The notes beneath the pieces were generated by a model, which did not search any database, had not been told where the DNA came from, and worked only from the letters and a program-made list of their open reading frames with translations. A program made the position numbers and the translations under genes. Below, piece by piece: positions 56,105 through 64,000 of a DNA stretch of 64,000 nucleotides (positions are counted from its first letter, which is position 1; each line of letters opens with the position of its first letter). Source of the DNA: Nigrospora sphaerica (Eukaryota > Ascomycota > Sordariomycetes > Amphisphaeriales > Apiosporaceae); assembly GCA_018287875.1 (NCBI GenBank), contig JAGVVL010000001.1, forward strand, positions 9,224,022 to 9,288,021, given 5' to 3'.

Positions 56105-56816
56105 ATTGACATCAGCGGATCACGTGATGGATCACCTCAGATGGATCACCACTTAGTAGTGGTCAAAGGAAGGCTCATAAGTGAACCAGGCATAACACCT
56201 ATTGATCCACGGTATAAATAAGAAAATTAGATAAGAATATAAAATAGAAGAATTTCCTACATAGGTGTTACAGGTTGAGACCTGGGAGAAAGGCTCAGGC
56301 GCACCTGGCCAGAGCGTCTCACGAATCCCTCATATGAGGCTCCGAGTAGGTCTCCCCATTCAAACGCCAGGCTAGTGGTCAAGACCTAGGAGGGGGGAGC
56401 TGAGCAGCGATCCGAACGTTCCGCTCCGAACGTTCCGATCCGAACGTTCCGGTCCGAACGTTCCGGTCCGGTCTCGCAAGATTTAACGAGACGCTGCGCC
56501 CGGCCTCCTGAGGACGATTCTCTTCTCTCTTTCCCATCTAGAAAATAAACAGCATTTGGCCCCTTCGATAGTGCTTCAAGGCTCAGCCTCTCACAATAGG
56601 TAGTCAATACCTTAGTGATTAATCTAAGCATTTATCTTTCTTATAGATGGGAGTAACCTTTTGATAATCTATTATAAAGTTTAGGCTTATTACTTAGTTA
56701 ATTACCTTGGTTTTTTTAGTTATCTTACAATCAGTGTTCAAGTAAGTAAACTCTCTTTAACCTTATTTAATATAAAACTATTCGTCATGTATTACTTAGG
56801 TATAGCGTTTTTTACA
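56105..56816 (+). repeat. LTR, family 1 (diverged, 5' end unclear), split by a 316 bp-family LTR
   Basis: Holds GGATCACGTGATGGATCACC, AATTTCCTACATAGG, TTAGTGAT...AATCTAAGCAT and ends TAGGTATAGCG then TTTTTTACA, colinear with the family 1 LTR. Strong A/T drift. Confidence 0.75.
56276..56595 (-). repeat. 316 bp-family solo LTR (copy D), with exact target duplication
   Basis: From TGTTACAGGTTGAGACC to CTCTCACA, flanked by ATAGG at 56271-56275 and 56596-56600. Four GAACGTTC units at about 56414, 56428, 56442 and 56456. Confidence 0.92.
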
Positions 56817-57617
56817 AAGTGGTTACCAGTATATAAACGAGTTAATCAAATCTTTACTAGCTTATGTATGACGAGTATACATTTCATAAAGTATAAGTAC
56901 ATACTTTCGATATTTCAGCGTAATTCTTTTGCATTTATGTCACGAGGTAGTCCTTGATAGGCCGTACTGTTCTAGGGCAACCTTTAAATCATCTTAAACT
57001 AGCTATAGATTAGTTATTCCATAACATAGTTCTATTAAGTCCGCTTTATACAGACCTTCGGTAAAGATCTAGATGAGGGTCCGCGACCGAGAAGACCTCT
57101 ATTATAGCTCTTTAATCTACGTTCTATTTACTAAGCCTAACCTGTACCGATAGAACAGGAACCTGAACCTGTAGCATAGAACCTAAATCGACTTTTTTAT
57201 TCACCTGCCTGCCTGCTCTTTAACACTCTTACACGCTAGATGCGCCTGAAGAGGCGGGACACCGTCCTAATGCGGCGATAATACAATTATCTATCCATCT
57301 ATCTATCATGAGTACGTATATGCGGCGTGTACCGATTTATACCGCTATAGGTCCGCGAAGTACTATGTTACGTGACGTATACATAATTTAAGAAAACATG
57401 GGCATTTTAGAGGCTCCTAAAGGAATGTGGCCAACTTTCTATAGGGCTTCGGGGGGGATTTAGGTAAGAGTAGATTTAATGCCTATTAAATGACAGTAGC
57501 GAAACACCCACGAGATACATTTTTGTCTTTTTAATCCCATTCAAATAAGAATTAACATTGCCTAGTGTTTTAATGAAGACAGAAATGTCCTGGCCAGACC
57601 AGTGTTATAATGGAAAA
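56817..57617. other. Repeat-bearing spacer before a secreted protein gene
   Basis: Apart from the 289 bp-family LTR at 56939 no gene or element is recognised. A short (ATCT)n run lies near 57283-57305. Confidence 0.5.
56939..57225 (+). repeat. 289 bp-family LTR-like repeat, copy 1 (diverged)
   Basis: TGTCACGAGGTAGTCC to GCTCTTTAACA. It aligns along its whole length with 62756-63044. The flanks do not match. Confidence 0.75.
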
Positions 57618-58027
57618 TCAACAGTTTATCACCTCGAATGAGTAGGCGTTCCCAATATTCGTGCATGTGTCCGGCGATGGGTTTAAAGTAATAAGGCTAC
57701 TCTCTCCACAGTCCCGCGATGAGTAGAATCTGACTGAAAGGCCATAATATTAGCTCAGGATTTAGTCGCCTTAGAGCACTCTTTATGCTAGAGTCGCAAA
57801 GACTTACCACTGCAAGGGGAATCTTGAGTGATCTTCACACTGTTCTTTTGATCGGCAGAATAGCACGTGCCCGACACATAAGTCTGCGAAGGAAATTCAC
57901 CCCCAGCGCAGTCTGAAGAGGGGTAAAAGAGGGCGTCGAACGAGGCGCGGGCTTGAAGCAGGTTCTCAGTTGGCAGTGCATTTAGGACTCCAAAGAGAGT
58001 GACCGAAATTGCCATGGACTGAAGCAT
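57618..58027 (-). CDS. Small secreted cysteine-rich protein, two exons
   Basis: Exons 58027-57808 and 57733-57618 join across a 74 nt intron (GTAAGT to TTTCAG) to give 111 residues. The amino end (MLQSMAISVTLFGVLNALPT) is a signal peptide. The mature part has six Cys and consists of two similar modules: LFYPSSDCAGG ... SGTC ... NSVKITQDSPC, then RFYSSRDCGES ... PDTC ... YSFEVINC. A repeated FY-SS-x-D-C ... C ... S(V/F)x(I/V)...C pattern suggests an internally duplicated beta-rich fold held by three or more disulfides. Role unknown; an effector or antimicrobial-type secreted protein is possible. A TATA sequence lies about 120 bp upstream. Confidence 0.82.
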
Positions 58028-59526
58028 CTTGTTGGTAGCTTACAGAAAAGATGTATGTGTATTTAGATGGGGGCTGTTCTGGAGGCTGTGAGAAGTGCTG
58101 TGGTGTTTGTAATTTTCTAACGATTGAACGCAGCGAGGACAGGTACTATATAGCACGCAGTTCCACAATCTCTAGCTATCGTTGCTATGGCGAATGATTT
58201 TGGACAGTAGCTAGTAACTCCATCCGGTTCCAGACCAGTGCACCGTCATGCTGCTGTCTGGCCTAGCTCGTTGAAGTATAGCCGTTTCTTTACCTACGAT
58301 AAATGTTGGAATACCGTCCGGTCTAGAATGAACAGGTGAGCCAGCCGGTCGGCCCGCTGCTGTATTAGTATCACTATGCTGGTCTAGATCTAGGAAAACA
58401 TCGATCTGATAACACCAAAAAGAGGCATATGACTCATAACTGTCGGTAAGCATTACTGGTAAACTTGGGCTATTGATGGCCACCGAGCTTATGAACGCTT
58501 GCTTCTTGACGGCTGCAAGCAGATGCCCACTCTATAATACACCGATCATCTACTGCGGCCGATGCGGCTGATGCGGCTGTGTTAATGCGGCCGCGCCATG
58601 ACATCTACTTTAGAGGAGCAACCTGTCACACTATCAGCAGCTGAACAAATTCAGCCAGTAAAAAGGTGCGTAAACTGGTTGGGTCCAAATTACACTCCGC
58701 GCAGCGCGATTCTTAATGCAACTAAGTTGGGTTGGCCTGCAACCTAGCTACGCTTGAAAACTCAGCTACGCTTCAATTTGGGTTCGGTGGCCACGAAGAG
58801 CGACACAGACCGGAAGCAAACGTCCGAAGCCACACGTACCGTTATCCAAGGCTAGAATTGTCCATGGTTAGCTTGTATGTGTGACTTTTAATGTATGTAT
58901 GTGCACTTGGTAGTGTCTACGATGCATTGTGTGTCGTCCCGCTCTCCAACCCCGCGCCTCCTTACTAATAAGGGTTCAAAGCTGTGTGCAGCCCATCTTC
59001 TCATGACTCAGTGCACCAATCAAGACTCGCAATTACCAGCCCAGTAGTTCTGAGATTAGATTGGGCACCCGTTCCTGCTCTTGCTTGCGGCTAATCAGAG
59101 ATAAGTGACTAATACGACTCTTAAATTTGTCGCACGCTATGACTCTCACCAAGTTTCAATGGAATCGTATGCCGGTCCTTTCAAAGAAGAGTTGTGACTA
59201 TGAACAGAATCTTAAAACACAAAGTCGTAAAGAAATAGCAGATGACAATCAACGTCGCCGCTATCTCTTAGCAATTGCATATGAGTAGGGAGAAGCGGCC
59301 TGTATCAGGTTCAAGTTGATAAAACAAGCCATAATTCTGAGATTGTAATTCTCAATATTAAGGACATCATTGAATATGTCAACAATGACCGACAACCTCG
59401 AAGGTCCCATTTTTTCCGGTGGTCAATTCAAGTGGCATCCGTATCATTCTCTACCACACCAACGTCTCAAAGCTTGAAAACCCGCAGCTGCATGAGGCGA
59501 TGAAGAAAATTTACCTCCCGAAGCGC
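58028..59526. other. Intergenic region
   Basis: No gene seen; the 90-codon minus ORF at 58211-58483 resembles nothing. GATGCGGCTGATGCGGCT near 58561 is a small tandem repeat. Confidence 0.5.
58146..58155 (-). promoter_or_regulatory. TATA box of the six-Cys secreted protein gene
   Basis: GCTATATAGT on the minus strand, about 120 bp before ATG 58027. Confidence 0.5.
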
Positions 59527-61022
59527 TCAATTCATCCCCGCAGCAATATTGGTGTAGGTGCTGTCTGGATAACGCAAATTGTTTAAGCATTGTCTCGTCC
59601 TTCTGAGGGCATAATGGCTCGCTGCTACCAGGCTCTGGGAATCATTTCGGTCTTTACTTGCCTCCCAAAACATGCTGCCTCCTAGTCGTCTGTCTTTAAT
59701 ATATTGCACTTTTTCCATCACCATCTCAGCCGTATCGAACGAGATCAGTTGCTGGTTCGTGGTATCGTAAATGTAGGTTGCTCGAGAGACCATGTCGCTT
59801 TGTGGCTGCTCGTTACCCAGCGCTATTTCTCTATAGTCCCAGATGCCGTTCTCGTTGGGTTCCGTCCCGTCGGTTGTGCAAGGTTTCCCCAGACCAAGTG
59901 TGTTGTTGAAAACATGGCCGTAGGCGGGCATACCCAGAACAATTTTGGATGCTGAGACCCCCGCAGCTAGGTAGTCCAAGACTGCCTTGTCAGTGGAAGA
60001 GGGGGTTGATTCTGGATTCTCTGGGTTCGGATATAGGTTTGCTTGGTGTCCGCTGAAAGAGGAATGGGGCCCCACATAGTCGTATGCCATAAGGTTTAAG
60101 CTATCCGCAATCTCAGAGATTGTGGCCAAAGGAAGATTTGCGTAATACTCTGGTCCAGCGGGCACTGCAACGCTTAATAGGAAATGATAGCCGGGCACTG
60201 TTTGAGCTGCATAGCTGTCGAGGGCAGAGCGAACAGCTCGTAGAAGAGACACTAAGTCATTTGCCTCCGCCGCGTTAGAAGGGAACTCCCAATCAATATC
60301 GATCCCATCGAATCCCCAATCTTTCATTAGGGATACCGAAGAACTGGCGAACTGGGTCCTTTTGGCATTAGAGGAAACGGCGGAAGCAAACCGACCATTG
60401 CGGCTGAACTCCCGCCCTCCAATGGAAAGGATGACCTTCATATTACGATTGGCCTTTTTCAGGAGGTAGAGTTGCTTGACGCAGCCGTGAACATGACCGG
60501 TAGGTACATCCCACGCTACTTTAATGTCAGCAGACCGTCATTGTAAGCCGCGCGGAAAGCCAAACCAGAAGGATAAAAATAAAATAACTCTACGAAAGAT
60601 GGCAGCAAGAGCTGATTTAAGAAACTCGTTTACTTACAGTCTCCCGGCCAGTGAGCTTCGATATCCGCCCAGGGATCCGACGATATTCTGGCGATAGTTA
60701 GCTTCTAAATTAGCTGCTTTCGTACTAGGGTTGACGGACACCGTTCCATCATCTTCGAAGTTAGAAAATGCATAGATAACATTAGTTATCTTCTCTGCCG
60801 GCAGTTCTTGCGGAAGGTCGCTTCTGTCGTATATGCCCCTGTGTAAATTTAGATACACTACAGTTCACCCTATTCGGCTATTAGATGGTGTATTACATAC
60901 CAGCTAGCAAAGTAAACGGAGTTTTCGAATTCGTCCGATGTTAGATGAGGGTGAAGTGGACTACCAATGGAGGCTCGAATGGAAATGTGGAATACCGCCA
61001 ACAGTATTGTTTTGTGATACAT
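59527..61022 (-). CDS. GH18 chitinase, secreted, four exons
   Basis: Exons 61022-60901, 60838-60740, 60687-60638 and 60515-59527 give 419 residues. Introns are 62, 52 and 122 nt, all GT-AG; the second begins GTCCGT, which is unusual, but it alone restores the family sequence DDGTVISSDPWADIEAHWPG. The third restores GDSWDVPTGHVHGCVKQLYL. The protein begins with a signal peptide (MYHKTILLAVFHISIRASIG), then VYFASWGIYDR, and the catalytic GFDGIDIDWEFP (DxxDxDxE with all acidic residues present). MAYDY and the late SMFWEASKD are also conserved. The SxGG motif reads SIGGREFS rather than the usual SIGGWTWS. Endo-acting chitin hydrolysis is expected. The length and missing binding module match fungal subgroup A chitinases. 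Confidence 0.9.
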
Positions 61023-61754
61023 AACGAATTGTGAACGTCTTTCAAAATACGGTAGACTGCATTCGCGTATAAGCCAAGTAGGACGAGGCTAAAAATTTGT
61101 AACGGGAGTCTTTATTTATAAGAGATGCCCTTATATTAACACATAGGCCATAGTGGAGCAGTATGTGCTGCCGATGAAGGCACTGAGGTAGTGATAGGTA
61201 ATATAAACGTCAATATCGGCTACAGTGAAGGCTTGTTAAGTAAAGGAGTGGATCTTACGGAGAATCAGAGCGTGGTTGTCAATGTTGATCAACACTTAGC
61301 TAACATACACGTAATGAAACTCCGTATAGCAGTTCAGTCCCTACCTGGCAGCTAGCTAGTAATTATAACGCATTTTGGCGTTTCTACTGTATATCCTATC
61401 TCGAATATAACCAGACATATGGTAATGATGAGATGTGCCACACTACATATCTGCATCTGCATGACTCTTTACCCATGTGGCAAAACAAACCTAGAGGCCA
61501 GCTGACGTAAGAACCGGAGGTTAAGGTTAGCTACGCCATATGTCAGCATATGGAAAGAAAAAGGCTAGGCACCGATGGTTGCAACAGATGGCGTAAGACA
61601 CCGCCTGTGCATAGCAAAGACACAGTCTATGGCGTAATGGCTTTAATATATATCACATTACTCTCTTAGACATACGGTTCACTGATGCGTTTCATCTTTT
61701 CATCTACCTCCCATGACTAAGTCGACTTTAACAAGATTTCTGTATTATTAAATC
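61023..61754. other. Divergent promoter region between chitinase and secreted protein genes
   Basis: No gene. The two genes face away from each other, so this 730 bp holds both promoters. ATGTCAGCATATG-like words and a CATATG pair near 61540-61550 are present. Confidence 0.5.
61643..61653 (+). promoter_or_regulatory. TATA box of the eight-Cys secreted protein gene
   Basis: TTAATATATAT, about 105 bp before ATG 61755. Confidence 0.5.
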
Positions 61755-62021
61755 ATGCCTTTCGCCTCCTGTTCTATCATCGCCCTGTTGGTAACCGCCG
61801 CTATCTCCAGTCCTGTACTCAGCCGCCAGCTCTCTGGCTCTTGTGAAGCCATACGCAGCGAGTGCGATGTGGCACCCGGGGCGAACCACGCCTACTGTGC
61901 CTCTAAAGGGGCCGACTGTCTCATCAGCTGCCGCGTCGAGCTCAATAATTGCGCGACTGAAGGATACGATGGGTATACTTGCGCAGGCTCCTACCGCACC
62001 TGCACAGGAAACGTACATTAG
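61755..62021 (+). CDS. Small secreted cysteine-rich protein, single exon
   Basis: An 88-residue protein. The amino end (MPFASCSIIALLVTAAISSP) is a signal peptide with likely cleavage near residues 18-24. The mature part has eight Cys (SGSC, SEC, AYC, ADC, ISC, NNC, YTC, RTC), enough for four disulfides, and ends TGNVH. The Cys spacing differs from hydrophobins, since there are no adjacent CC pairs, and it is not the six-Cys protein's pattern. No family recognised. Its position between a chitinase and a subtelomeric transposon relic is typical for fast-evolving secreted effectors, which is inference. Confidence 0.78.
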   Translation: MPFASCSIIALLVTAAISSPVLSRQLSGSCEAIRSECDVAPGANHAYCASKGADCLISCRVELNNCATEGYDGYTCAGSYRTCTGNVH

Positions 62022-62077
62022 TCGAGAATGTGACGTTGCCGTTGGCATGTGAAATTGAGATGCACATGCATGGGACT

Positions 62078-63370
62078 GGACGGTAAGCTCGGCCCCCCTC
62101 TGCGCACCAGCCCTTCTGCGCGCCACCAGTTTCAGGGGTGCTTCACGATGCTGCCTAAACCGTCACCCGCGATTATTTAGGCTCACAGAAGGTCTCTGGA
62201 GATAAGGCTTAGATCTTCAGACTCGCGAGCTTCTGTCTTATCCCCTAATATTTCTCCTATAGACCCAGACTAGCTGGAAGCTGCGTTAGCCGCTATCGCT
62301 AATAGCTAATCTATCCGCGCTACCGCAAAGCAGTTCCATGTCTTTAAAGACTATCTTCACCGCCGCATTAAGGGTTTAAACACTAAAAAAGAGGCCGATA
62401 GCGAAAGGTAAGCCTTAACCCTAATCTACACTATGAACCCTAGTAACCGCGAGTGGGTGACAATTTTAGAGTATGTCAGCATTAACGGCTGTGTCCTACC
62501 ACCCTTAATCATCTTTAAGGGCGTTGACTTTTAACAGGAATATTTCAAGGCTAATTAGACGACGAAGAATTCAAAGACTAGCGTTTTTACTACTCTCCGA
62601 CCGGTTAGACTAATAATTCGATTACCTTACGGTGGCTAAAGAAGATCATTCTGCTAGAAACAAGGCCTGCTCACATTGGATAGAGACATCTCATTCTAAA
62701 CGGCTATAGAAGCCACTGTGATAAGCAGTTTATATTAGCGTGTCTTAAAGAGAAGTGTCGCGGGGTGGACCGTGACAGACCGTACCGGCACAGGGCAGCC
62801 TCTGAGACACCCTAAACTGGCTACGGATTAGTCGTCCCGTGATGGAGTTCTGTCGAGACCGCTCGGTACGGACCTCCGTTGGGGATTTAGATAAGAAGTC
62901 TGCGACCGAGTAGACTTCAGTTGTAGCTCTTCAAGCTACGTCCTGTCCACCAAGCCTGACCTGTACCGACAAAATAGGAGCCTGGACCTGTAGCATAGAA
63001 CCTGAATCGACTCTGTTATCCACCTGCCTGCCCGCTCCTTGACAAGAAGGTATGGCTCAATTTTCTCCTAGCGCACACCTTATATATGCTTTAGCCCTTA
63101 GACCTAGGCCTCTTTTTAGTGTTAAAGAGGCCATACTGGACTAGGCTTTGTGAGGCCTGCTTCCTTAGCCTTACTATGGATTTGAAGAAGTTAGAGCTCT
63201 TAAAGGGTTGGAATAAGGCTAAAAAGGAGGCTTTTACGCTTTAAAGTATTGCCGCCGGCTAGCTAACCATTGAAATACTTCTTAAGAACCGTTCGAAGGC
63301 TTTAAATAGCAGATTGGCGCGTTAGCGTAATTTAAACCTGTCACAGAGCCCTAGAACATTAAAATTAGAG
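62078..63370 (+). mobile_element. pogo transposon relic related to the element at 18285
   Basis: The left end (CTGCGCACCAGCCC ... GCGCGCCACCAGTTTCAGG) resembles the 18285 inverted repeat. Plus-strand relics read DYLHRRIKGLNTKKEADSER, VLPPLIIFKGVDF and, after a solo LTR, KVWLNFLLAHTLYML*PLDL, LKRPYWTRL and LLKGWNKAKKEAF. These match the 18285 transposase in order, with internal deletions, among them the DEIG catalytic block. Confidence 0.8.
62756..63044 (+). repeat. 289 bp-family solo LTR, copy 2, with exact target duplication
   Basis: TGTCGCGGGGTGGACC to CGCTCCTTGACA, flanked by AGAAG at 62751-62755 and 63045-63049. It splits the pogo relic between CLKEK and VWLNFL. TG...CA ends and a 5 bp duplication mark it as an LTR. 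Confidence 0.88.
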
Positions 63371-63392
63371 CTTAGAATAACCGTGTAAGAAA

Positions 63393-63491
63393 GGAGGCGC
63401 TAGAGAGGTGCATCCGTAAGCTGGTCACCTAACCTGCAGCACAGACCCACCGGCAGCCTACTAGCGAGGAGTGGGCGCACTGCGAGCGCCC
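63393..63491 (+). repeat. Coding-like repeat shared with 44931-45039
   Basis: GAGGCGCTAGAGAGGTGCAT onward, ending GAGCGCCC. See the first copy. Confidence 0.6.
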
Positions 63492-63815
63492 GACGGCTCC
63501 CGATAGGCGCGTAGGGCGTGCGGGTAAAATCGCACGGGACCCGTGCGGATTCTGTTTATAGCTTAGCATGCCTTGGTTCCGGCCAACATCGCACCTCTCT
63601 CTATGCAGTTTGGTAATCAGCACAGCCTAGCTTTCGTCTGTGATACCGTAACCAGCTCCTTGTTATCTTGTGCCGTCTTTCTTTATAAAACACCTGTACT
63701 TCTTCGATTACTTTCCGCTCTACAAATCTTGCTACGTATATAGTCTACTGCTCCTCCTAGTTTTATCCTTTTCTTCTCTAAAGGCTTCCCATGCCTTTCC
63801 GGTCAGGTAGGCTGC
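63492..63815. other. Subtelomeric spacer, no gene seen
   Basis: Contains a perfect small palindrome CGCACGGGACCCGTGCG near 63525-63541. The rest is T/C-rich with no ORF of interest. Confidence 0.5.
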
Positions 63816-63831
63816 TTAGGGTTAGGGTTAG
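63816..63831 (+). repeat. Interstitial telomeric repeat
   Basis: TTAGGGTTAGGGTTAG. The G-rich strand runs 5' to 3' toward the right, as at a right-hand chromosome end. A further GGGTTAG closes the window at 63994-64000. Confidence 0.85.
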
Positions 63832-64000
63832 AGAAGGAAAAGAAGAGAGATGTATATAGTGAAAGATAAAAAGAACAAAATTAAGAGGAAGAGTAAAAGA
63901 ATATAGATATAAGTAAGGGGAAAGGAAGAAAGAAAGAACAGAAAGGGACCGTAACCGTTGGCGGTGCGTAGCTGGCGCGTCAGAGACACAGAAGGGTTAG
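63832..64000. repeat. Subtelomeric purine tract and repeated motif
   Basis: An A/G-rich tract (63832-63946) is followed by ACCGTAACCGTTGGCGGTGC then GTAGCTGGCG, matching 53487-53515. The same two components occur there in the opposite order, which suggests a repeated subtelomeric unit. Confidence 0.7.

Noticed and set aside
62756..63044. Initial reading as a tRNA-derived SINE
   Set aside because: No convincing B box; TG...CA ends and a 5 bp duplication fit an LTR better.
1..64000. tRNA, rRNA or other structured RNA genes
   Set aside because: No cloverleaf with A and B boxes or rRNA core sequence was recognised by eye; a covariance search would be needed to exclude them.

Overview
The window looks like the end region of a chromosome from a filamentous ascomycete, most likely a sordariomycete. 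It has short GT-AG introns, WSC-domain, GH18 chitinase and small secreted protein genes, and transposons mutated in the way RIP mutates them: stop codons are overwhelmingly TAG or TAA at Gln or Trp positions while reading frames stay in register. TTAGGG repeats near the right edge read toward the right, so the telomere probably lies to the right.

Layout. Positions 1-8.2 kb are ordinary gene space: a partial SbcD+SbcC-like fusion gene (minus), a TauD-family dioxygenase with two introns (minus), 3.5 kb with no recognisable gene, and a fungal seven-helix-type membrane protein (plus). A degraded Tad-like LINE occupies 8.6-13.0 kb with an 11-12 bp target duplication. A four-WSC-domain secreted protein follows at 14.9-17.1 kb, then a nearly intact pogo/Fot1-type DNA transposon (18.3-20.2 kb) and a RIP-damaged, intron-containing pseudogene (21.5-22.4 kb).

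From 22.4 to 48.8 kb lies a nest of transposons that can be unpicked by exact target-site duplications. An old Ty3/gypsy element (27.3-42.4 kb) received three solo LTRs and a pogo transposon. That pogo received a complete 7.4 kb gypsy element (34.07-41.50 kb, two 584 bp LTRs, target duplication ATGGC) at codon 4 of its transposase. This inner gypsy carries an undamaged antisense ORF with a Zn2Cys6-like cysteine pattern and a probable coiled coil. A second nested pogo lies at 45.5-48.8 kb.

From 49 kb to the right end, intact genes are islands among repeats: a glycosylated multi-pass membrane protein (49.1-51.1 kb), a two-exon six-cysteine secreted protein (57.6-58.0 kb), a four-exon GH18 chitinase (59.5-61.0 kb) and an eight-cysteine secreted protein (61.8-62.0 kb). 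Between them lie a nitronate-monooxygenase-like pseudogene, a CAG/CCA minisatellite, a 1.3 kb strand-asymmetric purine tract, copia and pogo relics, solo LTRs and telomere-like repeats. The secreted proteins, chitinase and WSC protein are a plausible set for cell-wall or host interaction, but no cluster or shared regulation is demonstrated. All frames, splice sites and repeat boundaries were read by eye; no database search was possible.
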